From Palsa-1248 sp963737835 (GTDB lineage: Bacteria; Gemmatimonadota; Gemmatimonadetes; Gemmatimonadales; Gemmatimonadaceae): a stretch of DNA of 64,000 nucleotides. Within the stretch, counting starts at the first letter, position 1. Every line of letters begins with the position of its first letter. The notes below the pieces were generated by a model. It had not been told where the DNA came from. It was given only the letters and a program-made list of their open reading frames with translations, and ran no database searches. Shown here piece after piece: positions 52,844 to 61,810 of the stretch. The stretch covers positions 558,001 through 622,000 of the forward strand of contig CAVTUH010000001.1 in NCBI GenBank assembly GCA_963737835.1, in the 5' to 3' direction. A program made the translations under genes and the position numbers.

Positions 52844-55057
52844 TTGCTCGCGCACCACGAGTCTCCTCGCCGTGCTCGGCGGCCTCGGGCTCTTCGCCGC
52901 GACCGCCGTTGGCGCGCAAAGCGCCGCGGGGCTGGAGCGCGGCAACAAGCCCGGCGAATGGCGCTTCTGGGGTGCCGACGCCTGGAGCACGCGCTACTCC
53001 GATCTCGACCAGATCGACGCCTCGAACTTCAACTCGCTGCAGGTCGCCTGGCAGTTGGACGTCGGGAAGTACGGCGAGGACGAGTATTTCCGGAGCACAC
53101 CGCTCTACGCCAACGGCAGGCTGTTCACGGTGGCCACGGAGCATCGCGACGCGTTCGCGCTCGATCCGGCTACGGGCCAACTGCTCTGGCGTTGGCGCAT
53201 GGACGAAGGCATTCGGTGGCAGAAGGCTCCTCGCCAGTTTTCTGGCCGCGGCTTGATGTACTGGACCGACGGCAATGCCGAGCGCGTGATCGTCATCACG
53301 CCCGGCTACCACCTCGTGTCGATCGACGCGACGACCGGCAAGCTCGATCCGAAGCTTCGGCAAGAATGGGATCGTGGATCTCGAGGAGGGACTCGGCCTA
53401 CCGCTCGTACCGCTCGCAGTGGACGACTCGGGTCCGCTGATCATCTCCGAGGCCGCGCCGGCGCGCAAAGCCCGTCCGGGCGAGAAGTGGGACTCGACGA
53501 CGAAGACCGGTGCCGACGGCACGATCGGCATCGATCCCGCGCGGGGACAGATCGCCAGCAGCTCGCCGGGGATCATCGTGAACGACGTGGTCGTCGTGGG
53601 CAACTCCGCCATCCACGGGTACTTCCCCCTGCGTATCCGTAACGTGCCCGGTTTCATCCGCGGCTTCGACGTGCGCACCGGCAGACAGCTCTGGAAATTC
53701 AATCTCATCCCGCAGGCCGGCGAGTTCGGCGCTGAGACGTGGAAGAACGGCACGAAGATCGGCACGGCCGGCGTCGGCAAGGCAGACGCGTGGGCCACCT
53801 ACACCGCCGATCCGGCGCTGGGGCTGGTCTACATCCCCGTGGGCGAGGGACTCAACGACGAATACGGCGGCCTTCGTCCCGGCAGCGAATCTGTTCGCGA
53901 ACAACATCGTCGCGATCGACGTGAAGACCGGACAGCGCAAATGGAATTTCCAGGCCGTGCACCATGACATCTGGGACTACGATTTCCCGATGGCGCCCAA
54001 CCTCCTCGACGTCACCGTCGACGGTCGCCCGCGGAAGATCATCGCCGCGACGACGAAGCAGGGGTGGGTGTACGTGCTCGATCGCGTGACCGGACAGCCG
54101 ATCTGGCCGATTCCGGAGACGCCGGTCGAGAAGAGCGAGGTGCCGGGGGAAGAGAGCTGGCCCACCCAGCCGATTCCCAGCAAGCCGGCGCCGTACGCGC
54201 AGCAGGGATTGCAGGAATCCGATCTCATCGACTACACGCCGGCGATCAAGGACTCGGCGCTCAAGCTCGCCAAACGGTGCCGCATGGGTCCGTACTACAT
54301 CCCCGCGTCATCAGCCGACGGATCGGGGCCGGGTCACTACGACTGCTCGTGGTATGCACCGGGCGCGAGCGGCGGCGTGAACATCGACGGCGGTGCGGCT
54401 GCCGATCCGACGACGGGCATGCTTTACGTAGCGGCGCAAACGGGGCTCAACACAATGGAGATCGTGCACGATCCCTGCTCCGAGTTCCAGTACAGCCAAG
54501 TGCACAACAGTTGCGGCCTAATAGGCGCACTCCCCAAGCCCGCGAACTACGTGCCCGACACCGTGCTCTTCTCGCGCCCCGCGTTCGGTGCTCGGGTGCC
54601 CACGACGATCGGCGGCGTGTCGATCCTCAAGCCGCGGGAGTTCGGTGGCATCACCGGCTACGACCTGAACAGCGGGGACAAGGTGTGGTGGATGCCTAAC
54701 GCGGGAGTGATGGCGAAGCCGCAGACAACGGATCCGTTGTTTGCCGGAGTCGCTCTGCCGCCGGTGCCGGTGTTCAACGGCCAGCCGGAGGTGATCACCA
54801 CAAAGACGCTGGTGATCTACGGGACCGGACGCTTGGGCGGTGGCGGGAGGGCGCGCGGCGCGCCGGCCTCGGGCCCCGATCCGACGTCTCAGCTGTTCGC
54901 GGTGGACAAGAAGACAGGGAAGCAGGTGGGCGCGGTGCAGGTCCCGTCGCGCACGACCGCGGTGCCGATGACGTTCATGCACCAGGGGAAGCAGTACATT
55001 GTGTTCGCCACCGGGCAGGGCGCGCATACGAGCCTGGTGGCGCTGAAGTTGCCATGA
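52840..55057 (+). CDS. PQQ-dependent (quinoprotein) dehydrogenase, three apparent frameshifts
   Basis: About 735 residues in total. After the ATG at 52840 a frame change near 52851 leads into a signal peptide (TTSLLAVLGGLGLFAATAVG) and GNKPGEWRFWGADAWSTRYS, the usual start of PQQ glucose/alcohol dehydrogenase-type propellers. Further shifts lie near 53357 (before GKNGIVDLEEG) and 53887 (before NLFANNIVAIDVKTG). W-motif blades include HHDIWDYDFPMAPNLLDVTV, KQGWVYVLDRVTGQPIWPI and GGITGYDLNSGDKVWWMP. It would oxidise an alcohol or sugar in the periplasm and pass electrons to the adjacent cytochrome c. Substrate unknown. Confidence 0.87.
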
Positions 55058-55060
55058 CCT

Positions 55061-55160
55061 AGACGTTAGACGTTAGACGTTGGACGTTGGGAAACACACC
55101 TCGGGGCCAGCGAAGTGCACCACTGCTGGCCCCGAGGTTTCTTTCCAACGTCTAACGTCG
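55061..55160. repeat. Heptamer palindrome (AGACGTT arms, GGCCAGC hairpin core), probable bidirectional terminator
   Basis: Starting three bases after the dehydrogenase stop, heptamers AGACGTT x3 and GGACGTT (55061-55088) lead into ACCTCGGGGCCAGC (55098-55111). A 13-base loop and GCTGGCCCCGAGGT (55125-55138) follow, then inverted heptamers CCAACGT/CTAACGT. Compared with 9716-9824, the core differs by G55104/C55132 instead of A9756/T9784, a compensatory change that keeps the pair. It lies between convergent genes. Confidence 0.8.
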
Positions 55161-55181
55161 AGCGTCCAACCTCCATGTCTC

Positions 55182-56237
55182 CTATGGCTTCCGCTCGTAC
55201 CGCTTGAGATCCTTCGGCCCCACCTCGGCACCGTAGATCACGCCGCGCGAATCCACCGCCACGCCTTCTGCAGCGCTGGTGTTGGTGGCGTTTTCGACGG
55301 GGTCGGGAATGAACGCTGTCACCTGCCCCGTCTTCGCGCTGCCAATGCGGATGCCGCGCTTCCACAGGCGCGAGCGGCCGGAACCCACCGAGCCCGACTC
55401 GGAATCGCCGACGTAGATGTTATCGTGCGCGTCGATCCAGATCCCGCTTGGGCGGCTGAACTGGTACCACGTGTCGAGCAGGTTGCCGTCCTGATCGAGG
55501 ATCTTGATCCGGTTGTTGCCGCGATCGCCGACGAACAGGCGGCCGCGTGAGTCCATGGCCAGGGCGTGCGGCTGATCCCAATCGTCCGGTCCGCTGCCAA
55601 ACGAGCCCCACGTCTTGATCAGCTTTCCGTCGCTCGAGAACTTGAGCAGCCGAGCGACGCTGCCGGGCGCCGACGAGTGGCCCTCGGCCACGAAGAAGAC
55701 GCCGTTCGGCGCGACATAGATGGCGTTGGGCTGGAAGAAGATGGAGTCGCGGCTTCCGCCCGGCACGCCGAGCGTGCGCAACAGCTTGCCGTCGCGGCTG
55801 AACTCGAAGATCTGGTGGCCCCGTGGCGGTGACTCTACGGGCGGCGCGTTCCGGCCGTAGGTACAAGCGCAATCCACCACCCACACGTTGTCGTGGCGAT
55901 CGACGAAGATGTCGTGCGGCGAGATCATGAGTCCGGCGCCGAAGTGCCTCACGAGATTCCCGTCCGGGTCGAACTCCAGGACCGGGTCGAGGGGCGAATT
56001 GGCGCACCCATTCGCGCCGCAGCGTTCGGCGACCCACACGCTCCGCCCGTCGCGATCGATCGCCACCGCGCTCGTGGAGCCCCACGTGCGTCCCTCGGGC
56101 AGCTTCGCCCAGCCTTCGACCGTGCGATAGGGATTCGGCAGGTCGTTCACCGGCTGCATTGTCGCCTGCGCCGCCAGGGTGAGCGGCGCGGCGATAGCCA
56201 GCAACGCGGCGAAGCGCGGACTCAGGGCATGCATCAT
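55182..56237 (-). CDS. Secreted NHL-repeat beta-propeller (PAL-like), copy 3
   Basis: The 351-residue protein starts ATG overlapping the cytochrome c stop (ATGA). Signal peptide: LAIAAPLTLAAQA. NHL blades: STSAVAIDRDGRSVWVAERC, HDIFVDRHDNVWVVDCACTY, NAIYVAPNGVFFVAEGHSSA, ALAMDSRGRLFVGDRGNNRI and GIWIDAHDNIYVGDSESG. This copy resembles peptidyl-alpha-hydroxyglycine amidating lyase-like proteins more than copies 1 and 2 do. The tight link to a cytochrome c gene and proximity to the quinoprotein suggest a shared periplasmic oxidation pathway. Confidence 0.83.
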   Translation of the reverse strand: MMHALSPRFAALLAIAAPLTLAAQATMQPVNDLPNPYRTVEGWAKLPEGRTWGSTSAVAIDRDGRSVWVAERCGANGCANSPLDPVLEFDPDGNLVRHFGAGLMISPHDIFVDRHDNVWVVDCACTYGRNAPPVESPPRGHQIFEFSRDGKLLRTLGVPGGSRDSIFFQPNAIYVAPNGVFFVAEGHSSAPGSVARLLKFSSDGKLIKTWGSFGSGPDDWDQPHALAMDSRGRLFVGDRGNNRIKILDQDGNLLDTWYQFSRPSGIWIDAHDNIYVGDSESGSVGSGRSRLWKRGIRIGSAKTGQVTAFIPDPVENATNTSAAEGVAVDSRGVIYGAEVGPKDLKRYERKP

Positions 56238-56765
56238 TGGCCTCCAGTGGCCGTGGCAGCAGCGGCTCCGCCCACGTCAATGCGAATCTTCTTCATGCCC
56301 AACGTGTCGGTGCTCAGCTTCGCAGCGCCGGTCGGCACCTGATTTCGCTGCAGGAGGTACGCGATCACGTTCACGTACTGACTGTCCGTCAGGCTCCCCG
56401 GCCGGTCCAGGGGCATCGTGTTGCTGATCGAGCGAATAGAGGTCGTAGAGGCGCCGGTTCTTCCACGAATTGGCGAACGTGGCGCCGTCGAGCTGACCGG
56501 ACGGGTGGCAGTGCGCGCAGGTGGAATCGTATATCTGCCTGCCGGCCGATGCCTGGTCGTCGCTGTATGTCGCCGCGGGGAACAATGCGTTGAGTGCGCT
56601 CACCGCTTCGGGGCTGGGGCCGGGGCGCAGGTCGAGGGGCGCACCGGGCTGATAGACGGCGCGGACCATGTGGGCGCCGGGTGGATCGCGCCATGGCTTC
56701 TCCCTGCTGCATGCGGCGAGCGAGAACACGAGAGCGACGGCAACGAGCGGGCGTTGTGCGCGCAT
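56234..56765 (-). CDS. Lipoprotein cytochrome c, one apparent frameshift
   Basis: From the ATG at 56765 (GGAGGAGG upstream) the product starts RAQRPLVAVALVFSLAAC, a lipoprotein signal with Cys near residue 21. The haem site is STCAHCHPSG. Near 56432 an extra base shifts the frame between NRRLYDLYS and SISNTMPLDRPGSLTDSQYV, which holds the axial Met and the final helix VNVIAYLLQRNQVP. Total length is about 176 residues. It is closely similar in plan to the cytochrome at 52.3 kb. The stop overlaps the propeller gene start. Confidence 0.82.
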
Positions 56766-56941
56766 CGAACCTCCTCCGGCTGGTGGCTCCGGCGACGGCC
56801 CCCAATCTACGCGTGGTATCGGGGGTCGGTAGGGCCGGACCGCATCATCCTGAGCGAAGATCGGCATCGCACTGTGCTGCGCTCGGGATGACACAGCGCC
56901 GTTTGACCTCGGCCCGCACCCTCGACATGTTTGCACGACTA

Positions 56942-56979
56942 GCCGCCTTCGGCGGCCAGAAAGTAGAAGTACAGAAAGT
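56942..56979. repeat. Small hairpin with AGAAAGT heptamers upstream of the FAD oxidoreductase gene
   Basis: GCCGCC-TTC-GGCGGC (56942-56956) is followed by AGAAAGT at 56958-56964 and 56973-56979. It combines a GC hairpin with the same heptamer as at 17.65 kb, but the inverted heptamer arm is missing. Confidence 0.5.
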
Positions 56980-57030
56980 AGAGAGTAGTCAAACCACAAA
57001 CCACCAGCGCCTCACCACAAGGGCGACGTC

Positions 57031-58443
57031 ATGGCCGAGAACTCCGGACTTCCGCGCCGCGATTTTCTCAAAGTCGCCGGGGCGAGTGCCGGCCTGCTCA
57101 TGCTCGGCGGCTGCGTAGGGGCCGAGAATCCCGCGGTTCCGGGCATCCGGCCGCACCGGCGCATCCCGCTCGTCGGCGGCTCACCCGACATCATCGTGAT
57201 CGGCGCCGGCGCGTGGGGCGGCTGGACCGCGCTCCATCTGCGCCGCATGGGAGCGAAGGTCACGCTCGTGGATGCGTACGGTCCCGGCAACGCGCGCGCG
57301 ACATCGGGCGACGAAAGCCGTGGCGTGCGCTCGTCGTACGGCGATCGCGACCCCGACAAGCAGGAATTGTGGATGCTGTGGGCGCGGGAAGCGATGAAGC
57401 GTTGGCGCGCGTTCGACGACGAGTGGGGACGCGACATGCGCCTCAACCTATTTCACACGACCGGCGACCTCATGTTCCGCGAGGACTGGGAGCCGTTCCT
57501 CATCAACACCAAAAAGTGGTGGGACAAGCACCACATCCCCTACCAGGTGCTCGACGCACGCGACGTGGCGAAGGAATTCCCCGTCATCTCCATCGACGAC
57601 ATCAACGTCGTGATGTACGAGCCCGACGCCGGCGTGGTGCGTGCGCGGCGCGGGTGCCAGGCGGTGGCCGCGGCCTTCGAGCGACTGGGCGGCCGGATCG
57701 TCATCGGACGCGTCCAGATTCCCTTCAGGACGACGTCGGGTCGCATCTCCGAGGTCACGCTCGACACCGGACAGACGCTGCGCGCCGAGTCGTACGTGTT
57801 CGCGCCCGGACCGTGGTTGGGCAAGACGTTCCCGGAGATCTTCGGCGAGAAGATGCGCACGCCGCTCGGCTACGTGTGCTACTTCGGCACGCCGGTGAAC
57901 GACGAGCGGTTCACGTATCCCAACCTCCCCACGTACAACTTCCCGGGTGTCACCGGATGGCCGGCGCTCCCGGTGGACAGCGTCGGCTTTCGGGTCCGCG
58001 GGAGCGAGCGCGCGCCGGGTCCGCGGCGCAGTCTGGCCCAGCGACCGCCCGTGCCTCCGGCGCAGCTCGATCCCGATCTCAGCGACCGTTGGTCGAGCGA
58101 CACCCAGATCGCGGGCCCGCGCCGGTTCGTGGCGCACCGCTTCCCGGCGCTCGCGGAGGCCCCGCTCAACCTGACGCACGCCTGCCATTACGAGATCAGC
58201 TCGAGCCGCAATTTCATCGTCGCGCGGCACCCCCAGATCACCAACCTGCTCATCGCGGGCGGCGGCAACGCCGAGGGTTTCAAGTTCGGACCGGTGATGG
58301 GGCAGTATGTGGCCGAGCGCGCACTGGGCGACGAGGGCGATCCCGACTTCGCGAAGGGCTTCGCGATTCCCGAGCACGACTTCGAGCCGCCACCTGCGCC
58401 GGCACCCGCGCCGGCACCGGAAACGGTACACGCCGCGAAGTGA
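57031..58443 (+). CDS. Tat-exported FAD-dependent oxidoreductase (sarcosine oxidase/DAO-like)
   Basis: The 470-residue protein has the Tat motif SGLPRRDFLKVAG at the N-terminus, with a hydrophobic core and a possible lipobox (LLMLGGCVG). The FAD motif IIVIGAGAWGGWTALHLRRMG lies near residue 52. Then come VTLVDAYGPGNARATSGDES, typical of DAO-family amine oxidases, and the C-terminal LLIAGGGNAEGFKFGPVMGQ. A Pro/Ala-rich tail ends the protein. It would oxidise a secondary amine or amino acid in the periplasm, with FAD inserted before Tat export. Substrate unknown. Confidence 0.88.
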   Translation: MAENSGLPRRDFLKVAGASAGLLMLGGCVGAENPAVPGIRPHRRIPLVGGSPDIIVIGAGAWGGWTALHLRRMGAKVTLVDAYGPGNARATSGDESRGVRSSYGDRDPDKQELWMLWAREAMKRWRAFDDEWGRDMRLNLFHTTGDLMFREDWEPFLINTKKWWDKHHIPYQVLDARDVAKEFPVISIDDINVVMYEPDAGVVRARRGCQAVAAAFERLGGRIVIGRVQIPFRTTSGRISEVTLDTGQTLRAESYVFAPGPWLGKTFPEIFGEKMRTPLGYVCYFGTPVNDERFTYPNLPTYNFPGVTGWPALPVDSVGFRVRGSERAPGPRRSLAQRPPVPPAQLDPDLSDRWSSDTQIAGPRRFVAHRFPALAEAPLNLTHACHYEISSSRNFIVARHPQITNLLIAGGGNAEGFKFGPVMGQYVAERALGDEGDPDFAKGFAIPEHDFEPPPAPAPAPAPETVHAAK

Positions 58444-58629
58444 ACCGACTGGTCGGCTTTGCTCATCGTGCCGCTCGCCGCGCCAGAAAGTGGCGCATAG
58501 ATTGACTACGAGATAGCGAATAGCGGGCAGTCGAGATTCCACGGCGCGTCAGGCACCGTTCCTTCTCGAGTGCTCAGGTGGGCGGATCGTCCTCCGTGAC
58601 CGCTCCACAGCCGGCGTTGAGGTACGCTC

Positions 58630-60414
58630 GTGATCACCCGACGCGTTGTGCTCTTGTCGACAATCGCCACCTTGGTCGGTACCGCCCCGTCGCGGGCACA
58701 GGGCCCTCACAACGTATTAGTGCTCCATCAGGGCAGCGCGAACCAGCCGGCGGAGCTCCTGTACGCAGCCGCACTGCGCAAGGCATTCGCGCCGGAGACC
58801 AGGTATCAGCTCTTCGAGTACTTCCTCGACGAACGATTCCCCGAGAGCGAAGGCCAGGTCGCGGAGAGGCTCGCCAGGAGATTCGCGGGCAAAAAGATGG
58901 ACCTGGTGATGACGGACGGCTTACGGACGCTGACGTTGTTCCTCGACCGGGGTGCGCAGCTGTGGCCCCGGACGCCCGAGGTATTCACCTTCGTGCAGTT
59001 CCGGGAACTTCCCCCGACGCTTCCACCCAACGTAACGGGCGTTGCTTTTAGCATTGACTACGGGGCGACGCTGGATCTGGCGCTGCGCCTCTTGCCGGAC
59101 ACGCGGCAGGTGTTCTACGTCGGGTCGGCGCAGCCCCAGGAAGAGAGCTGGCGTGGCTTCGCCGAGCAGGACTTCAAGCGCTTCGCCGGCAGGGTCGACA
59201 TCACCTACCTCGACCACTTGTCGGTGGCAGAGATACTGGAGCGACTGAGCCGCCTGCCCTCGCACAGCGTCGTCATCTACGCAGGGATCCTCGAGGATGC
59301 GACTGGACAATCCTTTTCGCCTGGGCGAATATGTCCCGTCATCGTGTCCGCGTCGAGCGCGCCCGTGTTCGGCACCTACAGCACGTATATAGGGTGCGGG
59401 ATCGTCGGCGGTGCGATCTTCGACTTCAATGCGCTCGTCAACCAGAGCGCGAGACTGGGACTGCAGGTCGCGGAACGAGGAGCGGCCTCGGGTCTGCCAA
59501 TCGAGCGGGCCTCCATGACGCAGTTGATCGTCGACTATCGACAACTCCAACGCTGGAAAATACCCGACGCTGCGCTCCCGCCGGGCACGATCGTGCGTTT
59601 CCGCCCCCCGTCTGTCTGGCAACAATATCGGTCGGACATTCTGGCGGTCGCCGCGGTCATGGTCGTTCTGCTTGGCGTCATCGCTGCGCTGCTCGTCGAA
59701 CGCCGCAAACGCAAGAGGGCGGATTCGACCGTGCGACACTTGAGCGGCCGCCTGATCACCGCGAGTGAAGAGGAACGGCGGCACATTGCCCGCGAGCTCC
59801 ACGACAATGTCTTGCAGCGGCTCTCGTTGGTGTCATCCGAGCTCGCCACGCTCGAACGCGACGCGCCTGCCAGCGACACAGCCGTGCGTCGCTCCGCGCA
59901 CGAACAGGGGCAGCAACTAACCGAGATCATGACCTCGGTTCGTTACATGTCCCACCAGTTGCATTCCAGCAAGCTCGAGATGCTCGGCCTGGCCGCGGCG
60001 TTGCGGGAGCTCTGCGAGCAATTGTCCAAGCAGCACGGGGTGGTCGTCGAGTTCTGGACCGATCGAGATCGGTTGCTCGTCGCCCGCGAGCGCGCGTTGT
60101 GCTTCTATCGCGTAGCCCAAGAGGCCTTGAGCAATGCCCTCAGGCACGGCCACCCTAGTCGCGTCGAGGTAGGACTCACCGGTGACGCAACGACGCTTCG
60201 GATGATCATTCGGGACGACGGCACCGGTTTTGATCCTTCGACTGCAGCGGGCGGCCTCGGGCTTGCCGCGATGCGAGAACGCCTCCGTCTGGTCGGCGGT
60301 AGCCTCGCAGTCTGGTCGCGGCCCGGCGGCGGCACTCAAGTGACCGCGGAGGCAAGGCCGGTGCGTACGGCCGCCGCTGACCAACCGGTCGTCAATGCGC
60401 CAGCTGCGCCTTGA
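58630..60414 (+). CDS. Sensor histidine kinase with ABC-substrate-binding-like periplasmic domain
   Basis: The 594-residue protein starts with GTG and a signal/anchor segment (VVLLSTIATLVGTAPSRAQ). Residues ~27-320 resemble periplasmic ABC substrate-binding proteins of the YtrF/PF04392 kind (HNVLVLHQGSANQPAELLYA, FVQFRELPPTLPPNVTGVAF). A membrane helix (DILAVAAVMVVLLGVIAALL) follows. Next is a HisKA_3 dimerisation domain with the phosphorylated His in RRHIARELHDNVLQRLSLV, and HATPase_c (RVAQEALSNALRHG, IRDDGTGFDPS, GGLGLAAMRERL). This is the NarL-partner type of kinase. No response regulator gene is adjacent. Confidence 0.9.
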   Translation: MITRRVVLLSTIATLVGTAPSRAQGPHNVLVLHQGSANQPAELLYAAALRKAFAPETRYQLFEYFLDERFPESEGQVAERLARRFAGKKMDLVMTDGLRTLTLFLDRGAQLWPRTPEVFTFVQFRELPPTLPPNVTGVAFSIDYGATLDLALRLLPDTRQVFYVGSAQPQEESWRGFAEQDFKRFAGRVDITYLDHLSVAEILERLSRLPSHSVVIYAGILEDATGQSFSPGRICPVIVSASSAPVFGTYSTYIGCGIVGGAIFDFNALVNQSARLGLQVAERGAASGLPIERASMTQLIVDYRQLQRWKIPDAALPPGTIVRFRPPSVWQQYRSDILAVAAVMVVLLGVIAALLVERRKRKRADSTVRHLSGRLITASEEERRHIARELHDNVLQRLSLVSSELATLERDAPASDTAVRRSAHEQGQQLTEIMTSVRYMSHQLHSSKLEMLGLAAALRELCEQLSKQHGVVVEFWTDRDRLLVARERALCFYRVAQEALSNALRHGHPSRVEVGLTGDATTLRMIIRDDGTGFDPSTAAGGLGLAAMRERLRLVGGSLAVWSRPGGGTQVTAEARPVRTAAADQPVVNAPAAP

Positions 60415-60424
60415 GCAAGCGTGG

Positions 60425-61270
60425 CTAAGGGTTGAGCAGCTCGACATACGAATCATCCGTGGCATCCCGCGTGACGACGGAGATGCACTCGCCGAGCTCC
60501 TCCTCTATCGAGGAAGGCCCTCTGACGTGGTGAAACAATGTCTTCGCTTCCTTCAGGTCGATCACGAAACTCTGCGAGGGATATCCGGCAGCCAACCGCT
60601 GCATCGCTCCCTCCCGCAGGTTGTGTCGCTTGAGCCTTTCGCCGTACTCCCTTGCGACTTGCATGGCGCGTTCAATGTGGCCGAGCTGCCCGGGATCGAC
60701 CTGCTGATAAATGTTGCTGTATACGCCCAGGGCGAGTCTCGAGGCCATTTGCGCCGCGAGCCTGGTTGGAATCAGCCCGCGACTTTCCCTGCGAATACGG
60801 GCGAGCGCCTTCTCGTAATAGAGGTAGGTGTGCTCGTTGAGCGAAATCAGCGCCTGGGCGACATCGAATCCCGAAGTGCTCTCGAGCATCGTGTCGCTCG
60901 AGTCGAGTAGCATACCCAGCGGGCCGAACTGTCCAAAATCAGAGAGCACGATCTCGTCAGCGCCGATTGCCACCAGTGTGCCCGCGCTCCTGCACGCGTC
61001 ATGGATGGAGAGAATCAGCTTGCCGTAGTGAGTCTGGAGACAGCGAGCCATTCGAAAGGCGGCGTCTGCGGATCCGCCTCGCGTGGTCAAGAGAAGCAGG
61101 ACGTTCTTTCGCCTATTGGGTCGCTTCGCGATGCGAATGAGGTTGTCGGCGCCGCCGTGGCCAATTGCACCATGAAACACGATGACGTCGGCCTGGTACT
61201 CGGCCCCCACGTGCGCGGCAAGCTGCACCCATTGGTGCTCCGAAAGCTCATTTTCGTTTGGCGCTGTCAC
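60425..61270 (-). CDS. SDH-type Clp-fold serine proteinase/dehydrogenase-proteinase
   Basis: The 281-residue protein has a Clp/crotonase-like fold: VLLLLTTRGGSADAAFRMAR (oxyanion strand) and the nucleophile in IHDACRSAGTLVAIGADEIV, followed by LSDFGQFGPLGML. This matches the serine dehydrogenase proteinase family (SDH_sah). A C-terminal helical part includes EYGERLKRHNLREG. There is no signal peptide, so it is probably cytoplasmic or membrane-associated. The gene is convergent with the sensor kinase, with 10 bases between stops. The physiological substrate of this family is poorly known. Confidence 0.85.
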   Translation of the reverse strand: MTAPNENELSEHQWVQLAAHVGAEYQADVIVFHGAIGHGGADNLIRIAKRPNRRKNVLLLLTTRGGSADAAFRMARCLQTHYGKLILSIHDACRSAGTLVAIGADEIVLSDFGQFGPLGMLLDSSDTMLESTSGFDVAQALISLNEHTYLYYEKALARIRRESRGLIPTRLAAQMASRLALGVYSNIYQQVDPGQLGHIERAMQVAREYGERLKRHNLREGAMQRLAAGYPSQSFVIDLKEAKTLFHHVRGPSSIEEELGECISVVTRDATDDSYVELLNP

Positions 61271-61473
61271 GCGGGACGGCCCTCACTTGCTCGCGCTAAT
61301 GTACCGCGGGGCGGAATGAACGCTGGCAAGACTCGGAACCGCTCGTGCAGGTGTGCTACTGTTGCCGGCCATGAAGGCGCCAGCACCGTCCCGCGCTCCC
61401 ATGCAGACGTCAGCATACCGCTCGCCGCCGTGGCCGCGTAAGAGGTTGGCTCCCCCATCTTGGCATCGCTTCA

Positions 61474-61497
61474 ATGTTTGGCTAAATATCCAAACAT
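61474..61497 (+). promoter_or_regulatory. Operator palindrome over promoter and start codon of the ArsR gene
   Basis: ATGTTTGG-CTAAATAT-CCAAACAT is a perfect 8-8-8 palindrome that covers the -10 hexamer TAAATA (61483-61488) and the first two bases of the repressor ATG. The -35 TTGGCA (61460-61465) lies 17 bases upstream of the -10. A dimeric repressor bound here would block both polymerase and translation start, indicating autorepression. The -10 ends seven bases before the ATG (leaderless). Confidence 0.75.
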
Positions 61498-61810
61498 GGC
61501 TGATGTCTTCAAGGCGCTGTCCGATGGCACGAGGCGACAGGTGCTGCAGCTCCTCAAGGTGCGGCCCATGACCGCCGGAGAGCTGGCCGAGCACTTCGAC
61601 GTCACGTGGCCGACGATGTCGGCCCACTTCGCCGTGCTGACCGCCGCCAATCTCATTCAGGCGGAGAAGCACGGCCGCTCGATCACGTACCGGCTCAAGA
61701 TGTCCGTGTTGGAGGAGGCACTGCTCGGGTTCTCGGCGGCGTTCGGCCTGCAGATGGCCCACAAGAAAGACGGCGGCGCGGCCGCCACCCAAGACGGGGA
61801 GGAACTGTGA
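61496..61810 (+). CDS. ArsR-family transcriptional repressor (SdpR-like)
   Basis: The 104-residue winged-helix protein starts MADVFKALSDGTRRQVLQLL. The recognition helix is in WPTMSAHFAVLTAANLI, and the wing in AEKHGRSITYRLK. There are no Cys metal-binding motifs, so it resembles SdpR/autorepressor-type members rather than metal sensors. The ATG overlaps a perfect palindrome that is its likely operator. The following membrane-protein gene overlaps its stop by GTGA, so both are under the same control. Confidence 0.93.
   Translation: MADVFKALSDGTRRQVLQLLKVRPMTAGELAEHFDVTWPTMSAHFAVLTAANLIQAEKHGRSITYRLKMSVLEEALLGFSAAFGLQMAHKKDGGAAATQDGEEL

Noticed and set aside
61607..61806. Alternative plus-strand frame inside the ArsR gene
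   Set aside because: The ArsR frame has full domain similarity; the other frame only becomes real at the GTG at 61807.
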